Shown: positions 42,057 through 52,038 of the stretch, piece after piece
Numbering within the stretch: position 1 is the stretch's first letter
Layout of the letters: each line of letters opens with the position of its first letter
NCBI GenBank assembly: GCA_948144175.1
Contig: CANXME010001452.1
Location: 558,001-622,000, forward strand
Reading direction: 5' to 3'
DNA length: 64,000 bases
Origin: Closterium sp. NIES-65
Taxonomy: Eukaryota > Streptophyta > Zygnematophyceae > Desmidiales > Closteriaceae
Notes under the pieces: model-generated
What the model saw: only the letters and a program-made list of their open reading frames with translations
Databases searched by the model: none
What the model was told of the DNA's origin: nothing
Position numbers and translations under genes: made by a program

Positions 42057-44908
42057 TGCGGGGCAGTGCGGTAGGGGAAGAGGCGGTAGAAGGGCACGGA
42101 CTCGTCAAAAGTGACGTCCTGAGAGGGGAAGACGTGGTGCGAGGCGGGGTGGTAAAACTGCCAGCCAGACGCATCCGGGACAAAGCCAAGAAAGACACAG
42201 GGAGCAGTGCGGGAGGAGAGCTTGTCCGCAGACGTGTCGCGAACAAAAGCTCGGGATCCCCAGACACGGAAGCGTGACGCATCGCCAACCTCCCCCGTCC
42301 ACAGCAGTGTGGGCGAGGTCTCCGGAGCGGAGACACGGGGCCAGAGGTTGAGCTGATGCGCAGCGTACCGGACCGCAAACGGCCACAGAAAGTGGGGGGC
42401 AGCCGCGTGGACTAAGGAGGTACGAGCGACCTCCATGACCAAGCCAATGCGGCGCTCAGCAACCCCATTCTGCTGTGGAGAGGCCAGAAGCGTGAACGAC
42501 TGGCGAATGCCGTGCTCTGCACAGTAGGCTGCCAAGAGGTCGGAGGAGAACTCGCCACCTCTGTCAGAGTGCAAGCGCAGGACAGGAAACTCCGAGCGAA
42601 AACGCTTTCGCAGCTGAAGATGTGCTCTGCTGATCCAAGGGATCAGAACATCAGGGACTTCACCCTTGGTGCGCAAGGGGAAGACCGTAGTGTAGCGCGA
42701 GTAGTCGTCAACGACGATCAAGAAGTACCTCTCCTGGCCCTGACCACGGACGCGGGCTGGGCCCCACACGTCCATGTGGAGCGTCTGCAATGGAGCAGTC
42801 GTCGGGGGGAACGAGGAGGAGTGAGGGGCAGCGCGCTGCCGCCCCTCGACACAGGGAAGAGAAGGAGGAGCAAGGGAGGGTGGGAGGGGAGGGAGTACCC
42901 GAGGAAGACCAGAGACAAGGTACCGGGCGTGCATGCCCCGAAGGCACTGCACTGACGGGTGACCAAGTCGGTGGTGCCAGAGGACAGTCTTGTGCGCTAG
43001 AGAGCGACACGAGCAGGGGGCAGACAGCTGACCTGACGCAGACGCAGACGCCGCTACCTGAGGGGACTCAGTGGTCAGTGTGTACAGGTCCGACCCCGGC
43101 TGCCGAGTGAAGGTAGCCAGGTGACGGCCCGTCCGAGCACACGTGCAGTGTGTCACGCGCTCGTAGGCAGGGGTGAACTGGTGAACACCCCCATCCTGAA
43201 GCGCACAACCCGCCACCAAGTTCGTAGAGAACGAGGGGAGGTGGAGACCTGACAGTGTGCCCGACGGGACAGCAGGACAAGGAAGGACAGTGGAGGAGGT
43301 CGCAATGACCGGACCCCCAGAGGGGTCAGCGAGCGAGACAGCGACTGGTCGAGCAAGGGGCTCAAGAGCAGTGCGGTCACGAAAGAAACAGCGCGAAGCG
43401 CCTGAGTCTAGAGTGAAGGTGTGCAGTGCCTCAGTGGACTCAGTAGTACCTGGGGTGGCGGACACACAAGCACCTAGAGCAGTAGCCTCACTAGCACCTG
43501 GGGCAGGAGACACGCAAGCACCTAGGGCGGCAGCCTCACTCGTGCGGATGCCTGGGTCAGGCGGAACACACAGGTACTGGTCCTCCTCTCCACTAATAGT
43601 CAATGCATACATGGCTTTGAGAATAACATCAAAATCAAGAGCATAGATATCGATATCCTTCTTGAGGAGATCAGCCCACTGAGGGAGCTCAGGAGCGTCA
43701 GGAAACTGAGCACGCCACGCGTCATCTAGGCAAGAGAAGCAGCGCTGCGCAGTATGCGCCCTCCCGCACGTCTGTCCCTTGCGGCGACCAGTGCGGATGA
43801 CGTACGTGCAGCTAAGGCTACCCCCCCCACCCCCGTGCTGTAAGTACCACTCACGAAGCTCCTGGGAGGACTGAGGGTGCTGCGCGCTCTGGCCAGTGCC
43901 AGAGCCTCCACGACCACCACCGCCGCCTCCACCACGACCACCACCGCCCCTGCCGCCTCCACGTCCACTGCCGCCACCACCACCACCCCCACCCCGGCCA
44001 CCGCCGCCGCCGCTGCCTCCACCACCCCCACCGCTGCCACTAGCCCCTCCAGCCCCGCCACCACCCCCACCGCCGCCACCACCCCCACCACCGCCTCCCC
44101 CGCCGTCACCCCCACCGCCCTTGCCTCCCCTGGCCTTGCCGCTGCGGCGCCCGCTGGGAGCGGACGCAGAGCCGACTTGCTCAGCACCAAGGAGGTCGAC
44201 AGCAGCAGCAGAGGCGACGGAGGGGAGCAGGGGGGAGGGGGAACACCCCTCGAAGAACGGGGTGCGGGGGTCGCCACGAGAGGCACCTACAGCTACAATA
44301 CTCTTCTTAGCTGCAAGTAGTTCCTTCTCTAGGGCGGTAATGGTGAGCTCAGTGGGGCAGCGAGCTTGGAAGTGGTCCCTGACTGTACGCAGAGTGTCAG
44401 GGAGGCGGGTGACTAGGTGGTAGAGAGTGAGCCAGAGTGGGGGAGGGTTGGAGGCGAGAAACTCAGCGGGCATGGCTGCACGGAAGCGGGCATCACTAGT
44501 GCGGAGGTGAGTGATGAGGTCAGCGACTGTCTGGAAGGCGGACAGGTCGGGGAACAGGTAGGGAAGCGAGAGGCGGCCTAGTGCAGCTGAGGCCGGGGAG
44601 GAGTAGCGCGCAACTACAGCAGTGTACAGGGCGTGCGCAGTCTGATGCTGGCCAAAGTGCTCGCGCTCGTCTACTGGCAGGGAGTTGCGAATATCAAAGC
44701 GGGCGTGGGCATCGCGAGTCTGCCACTGTGAGCGAGCAGTAGCAGCAGCAGTAGTAGCAGGAGCAGGGAATGTGCCTAGTGCGAGATCGTACAGCGAGAT
44801 ATCCTCTCTGGCAGTGAGCTGGAGGAACAGATGCAGATCATCGAGCCAGGTCTCAAACTTAATCGGGCGGCCCTCAGTATCGAACGAGAGAACTGGAGGG
44901 CTAGCCAT
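42050..44908 (-). CDS. Element K Gag, protease and integrase
   Basis: Minus-strand frame of 952 residues from ATG MASPPVLSFDTEGRP. Gag resembles B, D and I, with SRGDPRTPFFEGCSPSPLLPS, a poly-Gly tract, and the zinc-like motif C-x13-C-x3-H-x4-C within CTYVIRTGRRKGQTCGRAHT. Protease LDSGASRCFF is near residue 500. Pre-integrase HHRLGHPSVQ with CVEGRQRA, then the integrase D-D-E residues in MDVWGPARVRG, HSDRGGEFSS and SPQQNGVAERR. The frame ends at FPYRTAPQW-stop because a net 37-bp deletion relative to element D shifts the frame into the downstream part. Confidence 0.93.
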   Translation of the reverse strand: MASPPVLSFDTEGRPIKFETWLDDLHLFLQLTAREDISLYDLALGTFPAPATTAAATARSQWQTRDAHARFDIRNSLPVDEREHFGQHQTAHALYTAVVARYSSPASAALGRLSLPYLFPDLSAFQTVADLITHLRTSDARFRAAMPAEFLASNPPPLWLTLYHLVTRLPDTLRTVRDHFQARCPTELTITALEKELLAAKKSIVAVGASRGDPRTPFFEGCSPSPLLPSVASAAAVDLLGAEQVGSASAPSGRRSGKARGGKGGGGDGGGGGGGGGGGGGGGGGAGGASGSGGGGGGSGGGGGRGGGGGGGGSGRGGGRGGGGRGGGGGGGRGGSGTGQSAQHPQSSQELREWYLQHGGGGGSLSCTYVIRTGRRKGQTCGRAHTAQRCFSCLDDAWRAQFPDAPELPQWADLLKKDIDIYALDFDVILKAMYALTISGEEDQYLCVPPDPGIRTSEAAALGACVSPAPGASEATALGACVSATPGTTESTEALHTFTLDSGASRCFFRDRTALEPLARPVAVSLADPSGGPVIATSSTVLPCPAVPSGTLSGLHLPSFSTNLVAGCALQDGGVHQFTPAYERVTHCTCARTGRHLATFTRQPGSDLYTLTTESPQVAASASASGQLSAPCSCRSLAHKTVLWHHRLGHPSVQCLRGMHARYLVSGLPRVLPPLPPSLAPPSLPCVEGRQRAAPHSSSFPPTTAPLQTLHMDVWGPARVRGQGQERYFLIVVDDYSRYTTVFPLRTKGEVPDVLIPWISRAHLQLRKRFRSEFPVLRLHSDRGGEFSSDLLAAYCAEHGIRQSFTLLASPQQNGVAERRIGLVMEVARTSLVHAAAPHFLWPFAVRYAAHQLNLWPRVSAPETSPTLLWTGEVGDASRFRVWGSRAFVRDTSADKLSSRTAPCVFLGFVPDASGWQFYHPASHHVFPSQDVTFDESVPFYRLFPYRTAPQW
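43880..44150 (-). repeat. Poly-Gly coding tract of element K Gag
   Basis: GGN-rich simple sequence encoding long Gly runs with Ser/Arg interruptions upstream of the zinc-like motif. Equivalent tracts are at 18540-18770 (B), 29300-29510 (D) and 63540-63745 (I). Confidence 0.9.
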
Positions 44909-44914
44909 AGCTGA

Positions 44915-45011
44915 AGTAGCAGTAGCAGAAGTAGCAGTAGCAGTAGCAGCAGCAGCAGCAGTAGCAGCAGCAGTAGCAGTAGCAGTAGCAGTAGCAGTAG
45001 TAGTAGCAGTT
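44915..45011. repeat. AGC/AGT trinucleotide microsatellite
   Basis: An AGTAGC/AGCAGC run immediately upstream of the element K gag start (minus strand CTGCTACTG). Confidence 0.92.
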
Positions 45012-45029
45012 CAGTACTGGTGCTGCTGC

Positions 45030-45700
45030 TCAGGTAAGGAGGGCGCGGCTCGGCTAGGACGGCGCGGCTCGGCTAGGGCGGCGCGGTTCGGGTCGGGTCG
45101 CGCAGCGCGGCTCGGCCGTAGAGGGGCGAGCGCGGGAGGGGCCGTGAGGGGCAAGCGCGGGGGGCCGTTCGGGGGCCGGTCGGGGCTAGCTCGAGGCCAT
45201 TCGGGGCCGTAGGAGGCTAGCGCGGGGCCTTAAGGGGCCGTGGGAGGCTAGCGCGGGGCCTGAAGGGGCCGTGGGAGGCTAGCGCGGGGCCTTACGGGGC
45301 CGTGGGAGGCTAGCGCGGGGCCTGAAGGGGCCGTGGGAGGCTAGCGCGGGGCCTTACGGGGCCGTGGGAGGTTAGCGTGGGGGCCACACGGGGCCGTTCG
45401 AGGCTAGCGCGGGGCCACACGGGGCCGTTCGAGGCTAGCGCGGGGCCAATCGAGGCCGTAGGAGGCTAGCGCGGGGCCGTAGGTGGGCCGTTCGGGGCTA
45501 GCGCGGGGCCGTAGGGGGCCGTGAGAGGCTAGCGCGGGGCCGACGCGGGGCCTTACGGGGCTAGCGCGGGGTCTTAAGACGGGGCCGTGAGAGGCCGTAA
45601 GGGGCGACGCGAGGGGCCGTGAGGGGCCTGAAGGGGCGACGCTAGGAACGAGGCGCACGAGGGCGCTAGGAAAAGGCGGCGCACGAGGGCGCGGCAAGCG
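45030..45700. repeat. GC-rich repeat leader of element K
   Basis: Tandem degenerate units of about 31 bp containing GGAGGCTAGCGCGGGGCC and GGGGCCGTGG fill the leader between the primer binding site and gag (minus-strand element). Confidence 0.88.
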
Positions 45701-45705
45701 GAAAC

Positions 45706-45755
45706 GGTGGGCCCTAACGTTCCGGTCCTAGGTGGAACCTAGGCTCGTAATACCA
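45706..45755 (-). promoter_or_regulatory. Element K primer binding site and GGGCCC block
   Basis: On the minus strand: TGGTATTACGAGCCTAGGTT (initiator-Met-like with two or three insertions or changes), then the block TAGGGCCCACC (45716-45706). GGAACG and CGTTTCC flank the block and could form a stem with one bulge. Confidence 0.8.
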
Positions 45756-45887
45756 TGTCAGAATCAGAAACAGGAATGTGCGTGACTAGCAGGAACAACA
45801 GTACAAATATGAAACCCTAATCTGGTGTACCCCCTATGGTGTGACCCACTACAGCCTAGAACCACACAAAACATATAATGTTTGACA
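45756..45887 (-). repeat. Element K 5' LTR (right)
   Basis: 132 bp; minus-strand ends TGTCAAACATT...TTCTGACA. Confidence 0.96.
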
Positions 45888-46129
45888 TGTTTTGCCTCAC
45901 TTGCTCACCCCTTGACCTTGCTTGTACTGTTACCTATATATATACCTTCTCTTGCTTGTCTAGCCTTATATATATATATATGTACTCCTGCATGTGAACT
46001 GGCCTTGTGGCCTTGAACTTGTGCTCAGAATGTGTGGTGACGTTGTGATCCACCCTGAGCTTGCTTTGCCTTGCTTTGCTTGACCGGTCTTGTGACCCCT
46101 TGTGCTCCCCCACTTTGCCTATAGGGGTG

Positions 46130-46256
46130 TGTGAGAACATTATAGCTTATACATTTGTGTAGGCTGTAGTGGGGTATCCCATAGGGGGTACAACCCAATT
46201 AGGGTTAGTACTTGTACCCACTTCATTCATAGTTCATTCATTCTCGTTTCTTCTCA
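46130..46256 (+). repeat. Element D 3' LTR
   Basis: 127 bp, preceded by the polypurine tract CTATAGGGGTG and followed by AGAGG. Confidence 0.95.
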
Positions 46257-46261
46257 AGAGG

Positions 46262-47332
46262 GTGCAGTGGGGTATTGCTGATTTGAGAAGGCGGGAGATG
46301 CTCGACTTTCTACACTAACGCCGGCATCAATTCATTGAAGGCGAATGGCATTAGCATTGAAAGCTATACGTGCTTGTTTGGAGGTGGTGCAGTGAGTTGG
46401 TGCAGTACGAAGCAGTATGAGGTGGGGATGTTCTTATGTGAGACTGGATACATGGACCTTCATCATGGGATCAAACGAGGTGGTGTGAGGCGTCTGTTGA
46501 AGGAGATCGGGGTTGGACAGACAAAACAGACAGTGATATTCTATCACATGGGTCTACTGTAAACTTGGCCAAGAATGCTTGTCTGCATGGGCTGACAAGC
46601 ATATCAGGCCAAAGTGGCCTTGGCTGAGGAGGCTCCTGGCCAGTCACATCTGTTTACCTGCCACCTTATGTTTCCAACTTCCATGTGTGGTACGCGTGCG
46701 TGATAGACTTTGTAATTGGTGTGGTTTGGACTTTGTCAGTGCGTGTAGATTTTATTTTCTCGAGAAAACACATTAAAAGACTTCTCTGTTCAAAAGCTTT
46801 CCGACGAACCAAGAATTGCCTCAATCGGAGCAAAAACGAGAAAGTTACGAGCAGGTGAAGTTCGTATGCGTATAATATACTATTGCGGCGATTAAGAAAA
46901 TTTGCGGGGTGACTTTATATGGAGTAGGACCATTAAGAGTTGTAATTTTTTGTCACTCTACTCTAGTTGCTGCCAAGTGGTTTAGAGAAACCAAACCAGG
47001 TTGGTAAGTGTGGCAAATTTGGGTGGGATGGATTGGATGGGTTCGGAAAAAAGACAAGGATCAAATATGGGTTCCGACAGGGAGGAGGTTCGGTGTGCTT
47101 ATGGGTTTTTCTTGGTTGGGGACTCCCCGACAACCTTCCGTCTCGCCCTCCTCTTCATCTCCCACCTGCTTTCTTGCTCATTTGATTCCTTGTTTGGATC
47201 TTAGATGAACCAGTAAGTTTGAGTTACAGCATACCCCCCACTGCGCCAAAATTCATATCTCATGAAATACCTCACCTCTTGCAACGAATTAAATTGGGAA
47301 TGATAGCCAAGATTTAGGGCTAGTGAAGTTCT
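46262..47332 (+). pseudogene. Copia element E, right part: RNase H fragment and truncated LTR
   Basis: 46262-46637 continues E's RNase H (DARLST, NANGISIESYTCLFGGGAVSW, MDLHHGIKRGGVRRLLKEIGV). At about 46638 it jumps to an LTR homologous to those of J, starting about 25 bp inside the LTR, so the RNase H end, polypurine tract and LTR tip are deleted. The LTR (46638-47332) includes the J-family blocks CCGACGAACCAAG and ACTGCGCCAAAATTCAT and is cut at 47332 by element G. Confidence 0.85.
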
Positions 47333-48653
47333 TGTCAACGGGAGTTGTGGTTGGCCTCGTCCTCGCTTGGGCGGAGCCGACTTCGTGGTCGGGTGTGCAG
47401 GAGGTACAGCCGACTTGCAGCAGTGGGCGACGCCGTCTTAGCGAGCTGGTCGACGGGCTAGGTCGACCTGCACGAGGACCACTATTAAGCTGCCGACGAG
47501 GGGAGCCGGCAGCCGACTTCAACCTGGTGGTCGACAAGGGGAGACGTTGACCTGGGAGGGGCGCTGACTTTGGTGGGTCCCGAGTTCGGGTGGTCGACAT
47601 GGCGAGGTCGACCTCGGAGGCGTCGACTTGGGGATGCCGACCTGAGGCAGCCGACTTGGTGTGGTCGGCTGACGGCTGGTCTGGTCGACCTGGAGCTGGT
47701 CGATCAGGGGTGTGGTCGACTTGGGGAGGTCAACCGGTGGTCGTCGTCGACCTGGGTGGTCGACGGGCACGAGGAGGAGCAGTTGGTCGACGTGGTTGCC
47801 AGGTCGACTAGGTTACTCGGGCGACGAGGTTCTGCGGAGGAGCACGACAGACGCCCAGGTGTCTTTGGCGAAGCCGACCTCGGTGGTGGTATCCCGAGGT
47901 CGACATGGCTGATCAAGTGATGTCGTCATCACGAGGACGACCTAGTGTCTGCGTTGTGCAGGTGACGAAACATAGCACGCCAATCAACTGCGAGCACCTG
48001 CGAAGCGGGTGCGCTGCTATCCTGCGGGTGCAACGCAGTGCAGCCGCCTTGCTGCAGCGTTGGCACGACGTCGACTTGCAGCGTTGGCAGGCCGCGACTT
48101 TGCACTACTGGAGCGAGGATGACCTTGTCATGCTGGAACGCGGTCGACCGTGCTGCGCTCGCAGTCGACCTACATGCTTGCTAGCATCTGATGTAGTCTT
48201 GCTTTACAACTCCATTGTCAACCATTTGTTGTGAACTTTTGATAGTGAAACCCTTGCCAACTTTCCCTGTGAATGCGCAAGTAGAGTGAGCACAAGTGAA
48301 CGACTAAGGAACGAACGCTACGATCACTCCTACCCCGTGCCTACCCCGTAGACCAGCTCCCATTGTACACCTCTCCCCCGCTAATTTCAACACCTGGGCC
48401 CGAATCGCGTCTTTGTCGTTTAGCCCTCTTGTTGAAATTGGTGGGGAACAGAAAAGTTTACATAGTCAGCGTGGTTTCACTCGGTTTCGTATTATTCAGA
48501 ACTGTGATAAAGGCGTTTTACTCGGTTCTGAGCTTTATAGAGAGGTTTTGGGGGCCGAACCGCGCTCGGCCCAGGACCACAGGTCGAGACAAAGGGGTTG
48601 AAATTGCCAGGGATTGAAGTAGGCGAGGGACAGGTGTACAAGTTATCTTCGCA
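47333..48653 (+). repeat. Element G 5' LTR with inserted MITE
   Basis: About 1046 bp without the MITE. Rich in GTCGAC. Its end AAGTTATCTTCGCA corresponds to the F LTR end CTTATCTCCACA, and TGGTGCGG follows. Confidence 0.85.
48365..48639. mobile_element. MITE-like insertion (about 275 bp) in the G LTR
   Basis: Inverted ends GTACACCTCTCCCCCG and, on the other strand, GTACACCTGTCCCTCG (14 of 16). The match continues inward as GCTAATTTCAAC versus GGCAATTTCAAC. Alignment with the F LTR shows that this block is extra: F runs straight from AGCTCCCGTTGCTGCAC to TTATCTCC. The target duplication may be GTAC or TA; the superfamily is not certain. No coding capacity. Confidence 0.75.
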
Positions 48654-51105
48654 TGGTGCGGTGAAAGTGGACGGCAATGCGACTTACCTTCATTCTAGTC
48701 GACTTAGTTCCACATACCTATCGTGTTCGTAGGCCGGCAACTGCGTGTTAGTCACCATGTTGGGCGCCGTAGGTGACGTAGGCGTAGTGGATACCCTGGA
48801 GACACGGCTGGCTGATGCTAGGAGACGCCATGCAGATGGCGAGTACGGGGAGACTCTCCCCTTGGAGGTCGTCGAGCTAGGCATCTGCGCCAAGTGGGCA
48901 GCGGAGCATCCTTCTCGACCTACCTCTCCTCGACCGGTGAACAACGACGGCGACGTCGGCGTGGGCGTCAACGCCAGCGACCAAGTCGGCAGCAGTGCGG
49001 GAGGCACGTCGAGGAAGAGAGGGGTGTTCCGAACTGCCGACGGTGAAGTCGGCGGCGTAAAGGCGCGAGGACTGCAGTCGTCGGCGGCTGCGGGCTCCTC
49101 GCAGGGCGACGTCTGAGGACGTCGAAGCATTGTGACGACGGTATCGGCGACCCACGTGACAGCAGGGGGGATAGCCCCGATGTACGGGTACTTCAGGTTC
49201 CTGCCAGACAAGATCGCAGTCAACCCCCTGCTGGTCGGCCATCATGACCTCGTCATGTGGAAGGAGGCCATTGAGCCCCAGCTAGAGATGGCTGGGCTCA
49301 TGTGCTTCACCGACGTCACCGTGGAGACACTGACTGAGAGCAATGCCGAGCTGCGTGCAGAGTTCCGTGCTGTGCAGCTGTTGCCCTTCACGCTCATCTC
49401 GCGGTGTTGCTCGCCGGTGGTGCAGATCGCCTGGAAGTCGTGCAGGCGTCACCTGGACGCCGGATATCAGGCGTGGCGGTTCATCACGTCGACGTACCAG
49501 ATCACCGACGACCTGTACATCGGCCAGCTGGAGGAGCAGATGACGCACCTGCGGATGGCCGAGTAGGAGACGGCGACCGACTATTGCAATCAAGCTCGGC
49601 ATCTCCTGGCCTGCATGCGGATGGCCGGCGTCGAATACTCGACGGCATGGTACGTCACGCACGTCATCAAGGGGTCCCCGAGCAGCTACAACCTGATGAA
49701 GCGGCTGCCGGTAGTGCCGGGCGCGCGGGAGTCGCTCAACGAGGACTCGTTGACCTCGTACATCCTGAGGGACGAGGCGATGCAGGAGGCCGAGAGGTCC
49801 ACGGAGCTCCTGCAGCAGGTGAACTACGTCGCCCCAACAAAGCAAGGAAGTCAACTGGGGCAGCGCGGCAAGCGTGGCGGCGATGGTAGCGGAGGTGGGA
49901 AACCGGTCAAGGACGCTGACAAAGGCAGGTCGGCCAAGGATAGCGGTCGTGGAGGAGGAAGTCAACGTCGGAAGTGCTAGCTGTGCGGCAACCCCGGCCA
50001 CCTCTCCTTCGAGTGCCCCGACAGTAGCGACTCCGACAATGCCAAGGGAGGCCAAAGTAGATCGGCTGGGCGCCGTCCTAGTCGGGAGAGCAAGCCGCGC
50101 AAGGAGAAGCAGTAGACTAAGTCGACCTCGGCGAAGGACGCCGACTCTTCCTAAGGCGGCAAATGGTGAGGCGATGAGGATTCGTCGTGCTCGCTAGTCG
50201 GCGTCGTGGAGCCGACCGTCTCGATGGCGCTAGAAGAGGGCGAGGGCTTCCAAGCAGTGGCAGCAGCCGTGGAAGCGAACTTGGCGGTGGTCCTGCTCGA
50301 CAGCGGCTGCTCACATCACCTGATGGGGACGAAGGCAGCCTTCGTCGACCTGGGGCCGAGCGGCGACGTCATGCACGTGCGCGGCTTCAATGGGGCGCTG
50401 CAGGACGTCCAAGGCCGAGGCATTGTCTCCCTGCAAGGGGAGGCCGGGAAGCAGGTGCTCATCCCAGACGTGCTCTACGTCCCAAGCGTGCAGGCGAATC
50501 TGCTGTTAGCCGGCCAGCTGAAGGAGAGCGGCGTGAGGCTGCAGGACGAGGGTGACGGGATGTTGCTCATCTCGACGGCGGGGGGACGTTCTTGGTCGGG
50601 CGAAGTATTTAGGACGCGTCCTCTTCACCGACCTCGACCACGATGGAGACGGTGGCCTTGCGGACCATTGCCATGGCGACGAAGTCGACGCCGTCCAGGT
50701 GGCATGTGAGGCTTGCTCACGTCGGCTTCGACACCATCACGAGCTCGGCAAAGCACGATGTCGCCAACGGTCTGCACGTCAAGCCGTCGGCCTGCACCGA
50801 CTCTCCGTGTGTCTCGTGCATCGGCGTGAAGCTAGCGCGGCACACCTTCCCCGACAGGGGCTTCAACGCCAACAACGCCCTGGCTGTCGTGCACATCGAC
50901 CTGTGCGGGCCGTTTCGGGTGGCTGCCAAGGACGGCAGCCTGTACTTCTTGCTGCTGAAGGATCGGAAGGCCCGCTACGTGTGGGTGAGGCCGGTTTCCA
51001 AGAATTCCGACTTGCTGCGTGAGTTCGAGAAGTTGCTGGTGGTGGTTGAGCGGCAGGCGAAGAAGTCGGTGTTGATGTTGCGCTGTGACCGGGGAGGGGA
51101 GTTCT

Positions 51106-51981
51106 GTTAGAGACTAAGGACGGGGTCTATGAAGATTAGGTGCCTAAATTTCTCAAAATCGTTGGCTTAGAATTCTGGACAGAAAAGTCGAGTTCACAAG
51201 AAACGCCGTCGACAAATCTTTCACGGTCAAAACTTCACTAAATTCAGATATGTTGTAGCTCTATTTTGTGGCTACAATTTCAAAGTTGAATCGTATGATA
51301 AAGTGGAGTATTTCTTGAGTTATGAATTTCGGCGCACTAGGGGGTAAGCTGCCATAGAATCTTAACTTAATCACAATAGTCTCACATAAGTTCACAATTA
51401 CTACACAAGCGAGTTAGAGCAGGAATCAACCAGGTAGGAGGGGATGAGGAGGACAAGAGGGAAGGTCCCAAGGGAGTCCCCAACCAAGGAAACCCCATGC
51501 CACACAATTCCCTTCCCCATAGGCAACCCAACTTTGACCTTTGTCACTATCCCAACCTCCACAATCCACCTCAACCCAACTTGGCCACACTTGCCAACCT
51601 GGTTTGGTTTCTCCCAACCATTTGACAGCAACTACAGTAGAAAAGACGAATTTCCCAACCCCCAAAAGTCTGTACCCCATATTGAGTCAACCCCACAACT
51701 TCCCACAGTTGCCACAATCAAATATGAAAAGCATACGAACTCCAACGTCCGCAACTTTCTTGATCGTGCTCCGATTGAAGCGATACTTGGTTCGTCGGAG
51801 AGCTCTTGAGCAAAGAAGTCACTTCAGATATCTGTTCAAGCCAAATAACATTTGCTCACACTCAGAAAATTCAAACCACACAAAACACAATTTCTTGTAC
51901 ACGCTCACACCACCCATGCAACGCACGAACATATGATGGGAGGCAGACAGACGTGAATGCATATGATTGCATCACACAACA
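51106..51981 (-). repeat. Element J 3' LTR (left)
   Basis: 876 bp, plus-strand ends TGTTAGAGACTAAGG...CACACAACA. It differs from the right LTR at scattered sites, so the insertion is not recent. Confidence 0.95.
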
Positions 51982-52038
51982 AACTCCCCCTCTGGCTGCC
52001 AACCATCATTCCACATGCCATAGCTCAAGCATGCATCC

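Larger units (their letters stand above)
38643..45887 (-). mobile_element. Copia element K (lineage 1), reversed, young
   Basis: LTRs 38643-38774 and 45756-45887 (132 bp) appear identical; perfect target duplication TGTTT (38638-38642, 45888-45892). Minus-strand order: 5' LTR, primer binding site, GC-rich leader, Gag-Pol in two overlapping frames, polypurine tract, 3' LTR. Length 7245 bp. It interrupts the last codons of element D. Confidence 0.96.
28513..45915 (+). pseudogene. Element D gag-pol, five nonsense mutations, split by F and K
   Basis: Coding segments 28513-33542, 37783-38642 and 45893-45915. The first segment stays in one frame apart from TAG 29692, TAG 29830, TGA 30586 and TAG 32770; the second has TGA 38225. 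Gag begins MATPSVLAFDAEG and has a poly-Gly tract and the motif C-x13-C-x3-H. Protease LDSGASRSFF, pre-integrase HHHLGHPS, integrase DVWGPARVRG and HSDRGVEFS (Gly to Val), SPQQNGIAERR, GGAEP repeats 31560-31830, RT with intact YVDD, and RNase H DNKAMLALCREQ are readable. The last codons PHLLTP and stop lie after K. Confidence 0.93.
27241..46256 (+). mobile_element. Copia element D (lineage 1), host of F and K
   Basis: LTRs 27241-27367 and 46130-46256 (127 bp each) with a perfect target duplication AGAGG (27236-27240 and 46257-46261). Removing F (33543-37777) and K (38643-45887) leaves about 7.5 kb. It sits inside copia element E, whose reading resumes at 46262. Confidence 0.95.

Noticed and set aside
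42050-42060. Programmed -1 frameshift between the two long frames of element K
   Set aside because: No slippery heptamer is seen at the overlap, and comparison with element D shows a net 37-bp deletion at this point.
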